From assembly GCA_030141605.1 (NCBI GenBank), contig JAQGDQ010002369.1:188001-248000 (forward strand): a DNA stretch of 60,000 bases. Reading direction: 5' to 3'. Positions 25,682 to 34,113 of the stretch are shown piece after piece. The stretch is from Tubiluchus corallicola. Its lineage: Eukaryota; Priapulida; Priapulimorpha; Priapulimorphida; Tubiluchidae. The notes beneath the pieces are model-generated. The model was not told the DNA's origin. It saw nothing but the letters and a program-made list of their open reading frames with translations, and made no database searches. How positions within the stretch are numbered: position 1 is the stretch's first letter; each line of letters opens with the position of its first letter. Made by a program: the position numbers and the translations under genes.

Positions 25682-26680
25682 TCAAGCAGCAGCAGCTTCA
25701 GCCTGGATATATTCCCAAAGCTGGTTCATGAATTTTTTCTGATCTTTATTGAGATGGCGGAGTATCAAGAAGCAATCATGGTTGCGATAGAAGGCAGCTT
25801 TTGTCCAATTGCTCGAGCCTGTCACGAGTATGTTCTCATCGATGTAGATGAACTTATGATGCAAGAGTTGGGCTCCTTGCGAAAGCTGTATATCGACATG
25901 GGATGCTTTTAATACTTCAATACATTTGGCACTGACCCCGATCCCAGAATTCATGTCGACGACTACACTGACATCAACCCCTCTTTTTTTTGCCTTGATG
26001 ATTTCTTCTACAAGTCCCATGTGCGTGAAGGTGAACATAGCGATCCGAATAGACTTCCGAGAAGAACGGATCATTTTTTTCAGATCGTTCAAAGCATGTC
26101 CGCGCGGCTCTGGAAGAAGCCATATTTCTATTGTTTGCCCTCCCGTGTAGCATTTGAGGTTTCCTGAAGAAATCGGAGTCTTTTGTTTGAGGAATTTAGC
26201 GAGTTTCTGATTGTTCAGTCCTATCATCAGATTATCATGCATCGCCAGAGAATTTTGGGTCATATTGGCAGAGCCAAGAAGAACAAGCTCTTCATCGACG
26301 ACGAGGATTTTTTGATGCATGAGTCCTCGATTTTTGACTGGATGTGCATCAATCGTGCTCAGTAAAGAGGCAACCTTTAACGAAGCAGAAGGATCGTAAT
26401 AGACAGTGACATCAATTTCTTTGGATTTCTCAATAAGGGCGCTCAATATGGCCGGATCGGTCAGACCGAACATGACAAGATGGATCGATTTCTTTGCGTC
26501 TTTGATGGCTGAAAGAAGAGTTGTTCTGAGATCCTGCCTGCACTGATTGGAATATAATAGAGCAGGGGAGTCAGGTTTGGGCAGCCCGGGATTTAAAGAG
26601 GTGTGGATGACCCAGATGTAAAGGGAAAATATGCCTAGGACAAGAACTGTTTTGAAAAAAGTATTTCCCTTACGAAGCAT
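25682..26680 (-). CDS. Phospholipase D-like protein with N-terminal membrane anchor
   Basis: The 332-residue product has an N-terminal hydrophobic segment (VLVLGIFSLYIWVIHTSL, residues 13-30) that can be a signal anchor, and two HKD motifs: MHQKILVVDEELVLLGSANM near residue 122 and LHHKFIYIDENILVTGSSNW near residue 275. Both have the His and Lys of H-x-K-x4-D and the GSxN half, so the active site looks intact. Members cleave phosphodiesters in lipids or nucleic acids; the substrate is unknown. A PLD-like gene near rpmB and malQ also occurs in Chlamydia as I recall. The C-terminus ends in a run of alanines. Confidence 0.85.
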   Translation of the reverse strand: MLRKGNTFFKTVLVLGIFSLYIWVIHTSLNPGLPKPDSPALLYSNQCRQDLRTTLLSAIKDAKKSIHLVMFGLTDPAILSALIEKSKEIDVTVYYDPSASLKVASLLSTIDAHPVKNRGLMHQKILVVDEELVLLGSANMTQNSLAMHDNLMIGLNNQKLAKFLKQKTPISSGNLKCYTGGQTIEIWLLPEPRGHALNDLKKMIRSSRKSIRIAMFTFTHMGLVEEIIKAKKRGVDVSVVVDMNSGIGVSAKCIEVLKASHVDIQLSQGAQLLHHKFIYIDENILVTGSSNWTKAAFYRNHDCFLILRHLNKDQKKFMNQLWEYIQAEAAAA

Positions 26681-26724
26681 GAAAGACCCTATAAAGCCTT
26701 TCTAGCAAAGAAAAAGCTAGAACT

Positions 26725-27000
26725 CTAGACCTTCTTTCCTTCTTTGCGCATCTTTCGGATGACAGCAGGAAGACCGAGCTTATCGATTGAGCGAAGAGCT
26801 GCAGGGGTTAGGCGAAGAGTGACAAAGCGGTTTTCTTCAGCAAACCATAGTCTTTTTTTGAAAAGGTTAGGAAGAAAGCGACGTTTTGTTTTACCGGTGA
26901 TGTTCAGCCCGATTCCCTTTTTCTTTTTGGCAATACCGCGGATGGCGTATTTTCGTCCGACTTTAGGTTTTTTTCCTGTGACTTGGCACACTTTAGACAT
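26725..27000 (-). CDS. rpmB: 50S ribosomal protein L28
   Basis: The 91-residue product starts [20 protein letters not shown] and contains [15 protein letters not shown] and [17 protein letters not shown], all typical of L28. It is longer than the E. coli protein (78) but similar to chlamydial ones. It lies 44 bases upstream of the PLD-like gene on the same strand. No rpmG gene adjoins it. Confidence 0.95.
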   Translation of the reverse strand: MSKVCQVTGKKPKVGRKYAIRGIAKKKKGIGLNITGKTKRRFLPNLFKKRLWFAEENRFVTLRLTPAALRSIDKLGLPAVIRKMRKEGKKV

Positions 27001-27177
27001 AACGAATCCTTTTCATTTTAAGACATTCTATTGTAGTGAGGAATAGGTTATCCAACAAGTGAATTCTTTTTTTACCAACCCACTCTTCTAGGTGGATCAA
27101 CGAATGGTTCTTCAATTTGAATGAGGAATCTGAGAGGTTCAGATAGTGGAAAATCCTCCAATAGTTACAATAAAGAA

Positions 27178-28068
27178 ATGTTTAAGTGGATTTTTCTTTT
27201 CGTTCCTTTTTTTCTGTTTGCTGCAACAACAAGGGTTTCTCTATTTATTTTCAATGATTCCTATGAACTGCTGCCTTCGAAGGATGGAAGGGGTGGCCTT
27301 GCGTCGATGATGTCGCTCCTGGAAAAAGAAAGAAAAAAATCACTCCATCACCTCACTGCCCTGAACGGAGATTTCATCTCTCCTCTCTATTTGGGAAGCT
27401 GGGACCAGGGAGCCCACCTGATCGATGTATTGAATAGAATGAAGGTCGACCTTGCCCTATTGGGGAATCATGAGTTTGATTATGGCTCTGTAGAATTGAA
27501 AAAGAGAATTAACGAGTCGAGTTTTTTCTGGATTGCCTCCAATCTTATTGAAATTTCAGGAAAGCCCTTTTCAGGGAACCAATCCTGTAAAATCTATGAT
27601 TTCGATGGAGTGAAGGTAGGAGTTTTCGGCTTGGTCTATATGAACCGTCAGGTTTTGAGTGATCAAGGATACGATCTATTGTTTCTGCCTGTATTGGAAG
27701 TGGCTAGGCAAGCGGTGGGAGACCTTAGGAAAAAAGGGGCAGAGGTCTTGATTGCCTTTACTGATCTTCCCATGTCTGAAGACCGGGAGCTGGCTCGTCA
27801 ATTTCCAGAAATTGACTTGATTGTTGGAGGGCATGAAAGGGGGCCTATTTTCTGGTATGAAGGAGGAACGTTCATCTACCGGTCTTCCTATGATGATCAA
27901 TATCTGACAAGGATCGATCTCATGATTGAAAAGAGAACTTCTTCGAAGGGAAAAAGGACTCAGGTGGTTCCTTGTTTCCGAACGATTCTGAATCAGGAAA
28001 GCAATCCCAGCAAAGAGATTTCAGACCAAATTGATTTCTACTATAAGAAATTCAATGTCAGCCGTTGA
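27178..28068 (+). CDS. Secreted 5'-nucleotidase-like metallophosphatase
   Basis: The 296-residue product has a signal peptide (MFKWIFLFVPFFLFAAT) and the calcineurin-like phosphatase motifs of the UshA/5'-nucleotidase family: LFIFNDSYEL (first metal site, with Tyr where His is often found), ALNGDFISP, LLGNHEFDYG and LIVGGHERG. Only the metallophosphatase domain is present; the C-terminal substrate-specificity domain of full 5'-nucleotidases is missing. It would act in the periplasm on phosphate esters. The ATG at 27178 fits the signal peptide; an upstream ATG at 27121 would spoil it. It stands alone on the plus strand within a minus-strand block. Confidence 0.8.
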   Translation: MFKWIFLFVPFFLFAATTRVSLFIFNDSYELLPSKDGRGGLASMMSLLEKERKKSLHHLTALNGDFISPLYLGSWDQGAHLIDVLNRMKVDLALLGNHEFDYGSVELKKRINESSFFWIASNLIEISGKPFSGNQSCKIYDFDGVKVGVFGLVYMNRQVLSDQGYDLLFLPVLEVARQAVGDLRKKGAEVLIAFTDLPMSEDRELARQFPEIDLIVGGHERGPIFWYEGGTFIYRSSYDDQYLTRIDLMIEKRTSSKGKRTQVVPCFRTILNQESNPSKEISDQIDFYYKKFNVSR

Positions 28069-28088
28069 ACCTGGATAGATTCTTGATC

Positions 28089-28556
28089 TTATTTTCTTTT
28101 TCTTGTCTGAGTTGAGGGTGGGGGCTTCTGAATTTGAGGCAAACGAGATACCCTTCTAGCAGCAACCGATGATCCTGTCTGCGTATTGATGATCTCGGAA
28201 GGATACATGTGATCCCCACTATTTTCGATCCTGACTTGAACAGGAGAAATCCATCCCTGTGCTATTGGAACATCGCTAGGCCTTACTTCCCATAGAGAAT
28301 CATTGCTCAAACGAATGTAATGGCCATTGTATAGGTTTTCAGAAATATTCAGGTCTTCCTTTGGAAGATCGGAAGTACCAGAAGCTTTTGGTGTATAATG
28401 TTCTTGGATCCACTGCAATAACACCTTTTTTTCCTGGAAGGTGAGTTTGTATACTCCCGTCATTCTTTTCTCATTGGCATTCATCATGTCATCGAGGGTT
28501 TGTGCAAATAGAGGGGTAATAAAAAAACTCAGTAGAACAAGAACTCTTCCCATCAT
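28089..28556 (-). CDS. Secreted protein of unknown function
   Basis: From the ATG at 28556 the 155-residue product has a clear signal peptide (MMGRVLVLLSFFITPLFAQ, cleavage after FAQ likely). The mature part has a HYIRLSNDSLWEVRPSDV segment with WEV and WISPVQV strands, resembling small beta-rich periplasmic proteins, and ends in a basic, proline-rich tail (PPPSTQTRKRK). No family is recognised. An upstream GTG-type extension to 28607 would precede the signal peptide and is unlikely. It converges on the nucleotidase-like gene with a 20-bp gap. Confidence 0.65.
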   Translation of the reverse strand: MMGRVLVLLSFFITPLFAQTLDDMMNANEKRMTGVYKLTFQEKKVLLQWIQEHYTPKASGTSDLPKEDLNISENLYNGHYIRLSNDSLWEVRPSDVPIAQGWISPVQVRIENSGDHMYPSEIINTQTGSSVAARRVSRLPQIQKPPPSTQTRKRK

Positions 28557-28658
28557 TGTAGATACCTGTCTTTTCTTCACGTTAGGCGATCCAGGGCACG
28601 GAGACAAGATTTTTTTTAGGCTTATAAAATTTTGGAAAAGCGCAATCTCGCCGCTATT

Positions 28659-30206
28659 CTATAGCTTGGGCTCTGGGCACTGCCTTTTCAATTCCAGTTC
28701 CAGGGCCCTAAGAGCTTTGGGATGATGGTCGCGTGCAAAGACGATCTCTTCACATCGCCTGAGGTATTGCCAGGATCGATTGTAATCAAAGCGCTCGAAA
28801 TGAATCACCGAAAGGTAGTAAAGGACCGTTGAGTCGGCCGGATCGATCTTCTCATATTTTCTGAGAATTTCCAGAGCTACCTTTTCCCTTCCTAACTGCA
28901 GGTGTGTTCCCGCCAAGGAAAGAAGTCCGGCACGGAACTTAGGGTGTCTTTTCACCACCTTTTCCAATTCCTCCTGTTTTTTTAAAATCGATTCACGAGT
29001 TTCATCGACTCCCATAAAAATAGCCTGGATTCCCTCTTCATCCACACGTCCAGCAAGATAATCTACACAGATCGTATCTTTGGATACGGCAAAATCGGGG
29101 ATCTGATCTTCGATTTTTTTCAAAATCTCTACCCCTTTTTCTTTCTGTCCGGTGAAGAGATAGCTGAATGCCAATAGTTCATTGATGAGATAGTCATCTT
29201 TAAGAAAGGGCAGTCCCTTTTCATATAGTTCCACCGCAGTTGTATAATCCTTCTTTGTCCAGCTCACGGAGGCCTGGTTAATGAAGGCAAGGCCTATTAC
29301 CTGTTTGTAATTCCTGGTCTGCAAAGACCTGGTTTCTATCCCAAGGTACATTTCTGAAGGAACATCGATTCCGCGCGCAGTAGTCTCGATGTTTGTAATC
29401 TTTCCTTCTTCATCCTTATAACGCACATAAATGTGGCCCGGTGGTGTGATGACCTCTAAATCCAAGCCTAACCTTTGGGCAATACATAAATAGAGGATCG
29501 AAACACCCAAACAGACACCTCTCCGTGAATCGATAACAGAGGGAAGGAATGTGTAAAGGTCGATGTCTTTTGCCCACAAAGAATGGGGAGGAAATCGATA
29601 CTTCATTTCATGAAAGATAAAATGATTGATCGCTTGGACCATCTCGATCGGTTTGGCATCAGGGTGCAGGCGTGCAAGGATTTGCAGTGCCATCAAATCG
29701 ATCATGGCTTCATAGAACCGAAGAACCTGTTTTGTATCATCTGCATCCGATAGTGTGAGGAGGAAAAGGCCTCTAGCGATGTCGACTTCTTCAGGAGAAA
29801 GTGCTTCAACTTCGGATGGATTCCAAACGGTATAGCCTTTTAATTTACGATTGGCGAGATGAGAGCCTAATTTTTCGATCAAGTCCAATTCTTCTTCTTC
29901 GAGCATAAGTGTCAGATCAAACGGAGAGCGGTTCACCAGAGAAATAATCGGCTGCAGATCAATCTTGGGCAGCAGAAAGTTCTGGACCTGTCCTTTTTGC
30001 TGCAAAAGCTGCCATGCTCTTTCAAGAGCTCTTCTACCTTCATATGTTTCTGGGTAAAGCTCATAAAAGGCAAAATTTTGCATCGTTGAATGAGGATCCA
30101 AACTTGAATATAGAGCCTTGATAGAGCCGCAACTATGTGGCGAGGAGAGGTCCTCAGGCTCGTGGGAAAAAATCGGAAGGATGATGGCCAATAGCAACTG
30201 AATCAT
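28659..30206 (-). CDS. Secreted transglutaminase-like (SirB1-type) protein with TPR repeats
   Basis: The 515-residue product has an N-terminal signal-like segment (MIQLLLAIILPIFSHEP). The central region (about residues 195-280) resembles SirB1/transglutaminase-like domains: RRGVCLGVSILYLCIAQRLG, then ITPPGHIYVRY, giving a Cys and a His of the papain-like site; the third residue is not clear. From about residue 305 there are tetratricopeptide-like helices (VELYEKGLPFLKDDYLINEL; VALEILRKYEKIDPADSTVL). The role is unknown. It lies 30 bases downstream of malQ on the same strand and may be the last part of that operon. Confidence 0.7.
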   Translation of the reverse strand: MIQLLLAIILPIFSHEPEDLSSPHSCGSIKALYSSLDPHSTMQNFAFYELYPETYEGRRALERAWQLLQQKGQVQNFLLPKIDLQPIISLVNRSPFDLTLMLEEEELDLIEKLGSHLANRKLKGYTVWNPSEVEALSPEEVDIARGLFLLTLSDADDTKQVLRFYEAMIDLMALQILARLHPDAKPIEMVQAINHFIFHEMKYRFPPHSLWAKDIDLYTFLPSVIDSRRGVCLGVSILYLCIAQRLGLDLEVITPPGHIYVRYKDEEGKITNIETTARGIDVPSEMYLGIETRSLQTRNYKQVIGLAFINQASVSWTKKDYTTAVELYEKGLPFLKDDYLINELLAFSYLFTGQKEKGVEILKKIEDQIPDFAVSKDTICVDYLAGRVDEEGIQAIFMGVDETRESILKKQEELEKVVKRHPKFRAGLLSLAGTHLQLGREKVALEILRKYEKIDPADSTVLYYLSVIHFERFDYNRSWQYLRRCEEIVFARDHHPKALRALELELKRQCPEPKL

Positions 30207-30235
30207 AAATTCCCATCATATGAATCGAATATCTT

Positions 30236-31822
30236 CTAATCAATGAGCTTTGAAATTTTCTTTTTCAGCCCTTCATGAGTTGTAAGTTCTTCTATAGTGG
30301 GACGGAGTCGAAAGGTCCAGTTCTTAGGGTTTTGCGTACCCGGTACATTGATTCTTTCATCTTCTGGATTTTCCCAGGACAGCTCAGGGAAAAAAGCCAG
30401 GTATTCACCCAGTAAATTGATGTGAAAGATAGAACTGCTATGATGGGCATCATAGAGTATGGACTCTCTTTGAGCCTCGGTGATTTTCGGATTGTATTTC
30501 CAGCCTTTTGTCCGGGCATAGATCTCAGCATCGACGTGATGATTCATCCAGTATTGTTCAAGAGTTTCCGAGTCATGAGTGGAAACAGTGGTCAGTGAAA
30601 TAGGCTCATAGTCAGTCGGGGGAATGAAGCTGCCATCTTCATCCCAATATCTTTCCCAACGCATGAATTTAGTACCGCAGATTCCAAGAGATTTCAGAGT
30701 AGAGTAAACTTCGGGCGGTATGGTTCCCAGATCTTCAGCCATCGGGAGCATCTTAGATGATTCGATCATCATTTCTAATAGCTCCTTTCCCTTAAAGGGC
30801 CATTGATAACGATTTTCTGGTACAAAATGTCCTTCGGTCGGTTTTTTCCCGGATGGAACTGACCAAATACGGAAAAATCCGACTACATGATCGATCCGAT
30901 AGATGTCGTAATAGTTTTGGGCTACATGCAATCTGCGCCTCCACCAGGAATACTGGTTGTCCTTCATCACATTCCAATTGAATAGTGGAAACCCCCAAGC
31001 CTGTCCTTCTGGAGAATAGAGATCAGGGGGAGCGCCAGCTCTCTCTTTAAGACAGAAAAGGTGGGGATACGCCCAGACATCGGCACTTGATGGATTGAGA
31101 AGGATCGGGATATCACCTTTTAGCAGGACTTTTTTTCCAGCTGCATAGTTTTTTACAGATCGAAGCTGCTGGCTACAGAGATATTGGACCAAAGTGAAAA
31201 AATCTATCTCTCTTTGATGTTCTTTAATGAGGGCAGCTGAGAACTTCTGTTCCTTTTCAGGCCAATGTTCCCAAGAACATCCTTTATGGGTCTTCAATAG
31301 AGCTCGAAAAAGCGTGTATTCCCGAAGCCAGGAATGGGTATCTAAGAACTTCTGATACTCAGAATCCTTTTCTAATAGATGAAAGTGTGCCTGGAAATAC
31401 TCTTCCAACCAGGCCAGCTTGTGCATTTTCACAAGATGATGTTCTACGTTTTTTTTCTCCCGAAAAGGGGCAAAGAGTTTGAGTTTTCCCAATAGAGCTT
31501 TATCTTCTTTGACATAAGGCAACGCTTCAAGGTTGAGAAAGATAGGGTCGAGCGCACAGGATGAGATGGCATTGAAAGGGCTGGGATCATCATAGGACTC
31601 ATTAAGAGGGAGAAGCTGGATAACATCCAAGCCGATTTCACTGCACCAGTCGATCATTGGTATCAAATCAGTGAATTCGCCGACTCCATGATTTTTTTCC
31701 CTTTTTAAAGAAGAGAGAATTAAGGCAATTCCATGATGAGGACGAACACCGACATGTTCCCATTGGGACCGTGTTGCGGTATTTTGTAAGAAGTTTTGAA
31801 GGTTTTGATCCGTCTTATTCAT
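30236..31822 (-). CDS. malQ: 4-alpha-glucanotransferase (amylomaltase), GH77
   Basis: MalQ transfers glucan segments between maltodextrins in glycogen breakdown. The 528-residue product shows the GH77 signatures: YRIDHVVGFFRIW with the nucleophile Asp, MAEDLGTIPPEV with the acid/base Glu, and STHDSETLEQYW with the third carboxylate. The ATG at 31822 overlaps the stop of the chaperone gene by 4 bp, so an upstream start inside that gene is not needed. It ends the type III cluster as in Chlamydia, where I recall malQ cotranscribed with copN and its chaperone. Confidence 0.95.
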   Translation of the reverse strand: MNKTDQNLQNFLQNTATRSQWEHVGVRPHHGIALILSSLKREKNHGVGEFTDLIPMIDWCSEIGLDVIQLLPLNESYDDPSPFNAISSCALDPIFLNLEALPYVKEDKALLGKLKLFAPFREKKNVEHHLVKMHKLAWLEEYFQAHFHLLEKDSEYQKFLDTHSWLREYTLFRALLKTHKGCSWEHWPEKEQKFSAALIKEHQREIDFFTLVQYLCSQQLRSVKNYAAGKKVLLKGDIPILLNPSSADVWAYPHLFCLKERAGAPPDLYSPEGQAWGFPLFNWNVMKDNQYSWWRRRLHVAQNYYDIYRIDHVVGFFRIWSVPSGKKPTEGHFVPENRYQWPFKGKELLEMMIESSKMLPMAEDLGTIPPEVYSTLKSLGICGTKFMRWERYWDEDGSFIPPTDYEPISLTTVSTHDSETLEQYWMNHHVDAEIYARTKGWKYNPKITEAQRESILYDAHHSSSIFHINLLGEYLAFFPELSWENPEDERINVPGTQNPKNWTFRLRPTIEELTTHEGLKKKISKLID

Positions 31823-32268
31823 TTCAAGCCAAATGGCTTCGGAGCTTGATTCGGTTCTATTTGTTTGGGAGAAGCATGGCCTGCTTCGATGGCCTCTTTC
31901 CATACAAAAATATTTTCGATCCATCGAGCCAATTGATCAGACAGTTTGGCTACATCCAGACCTTCGAGGGAAATAGTGTCGTATAGTGCGATTTCATTCG
32001 TTGCATCGGAGAAGCCCAAAATCCCTTTTTCCTCTTGTTGGTCATTTGCCTTTAATGCCTCTCCCAAGACCTTTTCCCGAAACTTTCCTGGAGGGACCAA
32101 ACAGAAAAAAGAAACCATCCGCAAGTATTCTTCATTTTTATCCATTTCCAGCATAAGAGTGATCTTTTCATCGATCAAAAGAGAGCAGGTTTGATTCGGT
32201 TCGGCCTCAAGTGAGATACCCATATGTTTTCCCAGGTCTTCAATCAGAATTTCAAATGCATTCTGCAT
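31819..32268 (-). CDS. Type III secretion chaperone, SycE/CesT-like
   Basis: The 149-residue acidic product has the CesT/SycE pattern: an N-terminal helix (FEILIEDLGKHMGI), beta strands (CSLLIDEKITLMLEM) and a C-terminal helix pair (SDQLARWIENIFVWKEA). It lies between copN and malQ, the position of the CopN chaperone Scc1 in Chlamydia, so it most likely binds CopN in the cytoplasm before export. It starts one base after the copN stop codon; the purine-rich end of copN supplies a ribosome site. The C-terminal 25 residues are proline-rich and probably flexible. Confidence 0.8.
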   Translation of the reverse strand: MQNAFEILIEDLGKHMGISLEAEPNQTCSLLIDEKITLMLEMDKNEEYLRMVSFFCLVPPGKFREKVLGEALKANDQQEEKGILGFSDATNEIALYDTISLEGLDVAKLSDQLARWIENIFVWKEAIEAGHASPKQIEPNQAPKPFGLK

Positions 32269-32269
32269 C

Positions 32270-33439
32270 TTATTCTTCCTCTTCCTCTTCTTCCATTTGC
32301 TCTTCGAGATCTTCCAGGGCTTCGATGAGAGCTATGAGGACTTCCTGCCGATGTTGGTTGGATCGGTATAATTTGGGAGCCACTTGCCGAACCGCGTCTC
32401 TCATTTGAGAGAAAATAACGACTTGGGCAGCTGCCTCTTCTGATATCCCCAAAAATCGGCTCAATTGCAGCACACGGTCAGGCGAAAGATATCTTTCAGT
32501 AAGAAGTCTCATGAATTGCTTTGCAATCAACTCAAAAGTAATGAGCGTTGGATAAGAAAGTTGTCTAGAATCAAACTGATCATGAACGAGTTTCATTCTG
32601 CCTCTGAAGAACCGGTAAACTCCTAATATGGCCTGGAGAGTTCGGGTATCATCGATCAGTCGTTTCAACTCTGCTCTCGTGATAGAAGGACCCTTTGCCT
32701 TTAAATCACTTCCTAGCGAATTTAAGAGGAAGTCGATGACTGTCTTCATTCTCTGATAGGTGAATCGTGAGGATAGTTCTTCAAATAGCTTATTAGGCTC
32801 TCTTGGATTACCTGTAATGTCCCGGTACATATCCCTCAGCGCGGTGGGACTGCCCAATCCCTGTTCTGAAAACTCCCTTGCTTGCGTGTGGATGTTATAA
32901 CCAGCTTTGATCTCCCTTGGGAACCGCTCATTGAAAAGGGAACGGGCCTCTTTCATAGTGTCGGCAAGTTTTCCCGTTGTAGTATTCTCTAAATACTCCA
33001 TCGCTTCATCTGCAAGAGAGTGATCGGAGTACATTTCCATCACTTTGCGGATGATTTCTTCAGGATCGTCTCCTGCTTTGATCCGTGAGCGGAGTATGAT
33101 GAGTGTTTTTGACTGAAGTTCGGGATTTCTTTTCTGGAACTGGCTGGCAGACTCTTCGGCTTTTTCCGTCTCTTCTACCTTCATGACTTCTTGTTCTTCT
33201 CCCGCTTCCTGTTTGACCATTTCTCTTCTTTTAGCCCGGTGTTCTTCAAGTCCGCGGAATCGACGCATCATCTGGCCAGTGCTGAAGTCTCCTTCTTGTT
33301 CCCGTTCTTTCATCGAACTCTTGGATGCGACTTGTTGGACGATTCGGTTTTGAATCGTCTTTTTTTCTTCCATTTTCTCATGACGGATCGAGTCGGCATC
33401 ACCAGGACCAGGGGCTCTTCCAGAAATATTATCAGTCAT
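32270..33439 (-). CDS. copN: Type III secretion gatekeeper CopN/SctW
   Basis: CopN (SctW, YopN/LcrE family) controls the switch to effector export and is itself exported. The 389-residue product has a disordered, charged N-terminus (residues 1-95) with the FSTGQMMRRFRGLEEHRAKR segment, then helical X-bundles (e.g. YNIHTQAREFSEQGLGSPTA, LRDMYRDITGNPREPNKLF). The family and position between sctV and its chaperone are clear. It ends in a striking acidic tail (EEQMEEEEEEE). It is somewhat shorter than the Chlamydia protein. An inverted-repeat element separates it from sctV upstream in the transcript. Confidence 0.88.
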   Translation of the reverse strand: MTDNISGRAPGPGDADSIRHEKMEEKKTIQNRIVQQVASKSSMKEREQEGDFSTGQMMRRFRGLEEHRAKRREMVKQEAGEEQEVMKVEETEKAEESASQFQKRNPELQSKTLIILRSRIKAGDDPEEIIRKVMEMYSDHSLADEAMEYLENTTTGKLADTMKEARSLFNERFPREIKAGYNIHTQAREFSEQGLGSPTALRDMYRDITGNPREPNKLFEELSSRFTYQRMKTVIDFLLNSLGSDLKAKGPSITRAELKRLIDDTRTLQAILGVYRFFRGRMKLVHDQFDSRQLSYPTLITFELIAKQFMRLLTERYLSPDRVLQLSRFLGISEEAAAQVVIFSQMRDAVRQVAPKLYRSNQHRQEVLIALIEALEDLEEQMEEEEEEE

Positions 33440-33544
33440 AAAGCTAGATTACTCCTTAATCCTCGTATGAAGAGATTTCATTATTTTTTCTAGAGAAAAC
33501 CGAAGGAGAGAAGAAGTAAAGAGGTTAGAGAATTGGGTTGCTAA

Positions 33545-34069
33545 ATGACGTGTCGGGGGCTGATAGCCCCCCGCGACCCCGTTGAGCTCTCTATGCTTCG
33601 ATCATCCACGTCCTCGAAACTCCACCGTGCGGAGCACTGCTTACGTTTCTGTGGTGTGGGTGCTCATTACCTAAAGCAGCCTCGGGCTGCAATGCTCATT
33701 TCATGTAGCATCGCAGAACCATAAAAGCATTTAAAGCCATTGGTTGTATTATTAAGCCTATTTATTCAAAGGTGTTTTTTGTTCTGATAAAAAAATAATT
33801 GTGAGAAGAGATTGTTAAATAAAAAGGGATGGTTCTGCAACGATACATGGAAGGGGCCCCAACTTGTTGGGGAGGGAATGAACGTTGCAGCCCGAGGCTG
33901 CTTATGGCGATAAACAATCGCAGGCTGCTTATGGCGATAAACAATCGCATCGCAGGAGCGTAGGCAGTTCTCCGGACGGCGGAGCTTCGAGGACGCGGTT
34001 GTTTGAAGACAGAACAGCTCAAGGGGGCAGCGGGGGACATTGCCGAAGGGCTTGTCCCCGACATGTTAT
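33545..34069. repeat. 525-bp inverted-repeat element between copN and sctV
   Basis: The left arm (33545-33722) and right arm (33829-34069) are imperfect inverted copies of each other around a 106-bp AT-rich centre. Matching blocks from the outside in: GACGTGTCGGGG / its mirror near 34067; TTGAGCT; GCGTCCTCGA-like; CTCC-CCGT-CGGAG; AAGCAGCCTCGGGCTGCAA; and GCAGAACCAT (33713-33722) mirrored at 33829-33838. Each arm contains smaller hairpins such as GCAGCC-TCG-GGCTGC. It has no coding frame of note, so it resembles a non-autonomous (MITE-like) element or a pair of REP-type repeats. Confidence 0.8.
33895..33948 (+). repeat. 27-bp perfect tandem duplication
   Basis: The unit starting AGGCTGCTTATGGCGATAAA occurs twice back to back (33895-33921 and 33922-33948) with no mismatch, inside the right arm of the inverted-repeat element. 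The left arm has only a diverged single counterpart, so the duplication is recent. Confidence 0.9.
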
Positions 34070-34113
34070 AGGGGAACTGTAACAAAGGGAATAAACCAAA
34101 ATGATTAGCCTGA

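Noticed and set aside
25616-26365. Plus-strand frames opposite the phospholipase-D-like gene
   Set aside because: The minus-strand gene has two intact HKD motifs; the opposite frames have no recognisable feature.
31822-31924. Longer malQ start at 31924
   Set aside because: This would place over 100 bases inside the chaperone gene; the ATGA overlap at 31819-31822 is the normal arrangement and the extra residues look unlike GH77 proteins.
33895-33948. Two 27-bp repeats as a small CRISPR array
   Set aside because: The units are directly adjacent with no spacer, there are only two, and no cas genes are in the window.
33762-34085. Small proteins encoded within the inverted-repeat element
   Set aside because: The frames are made of repeat sequence on both strands (including the 27-bp duplication read as a peptide repeat) and have no ribosome site.
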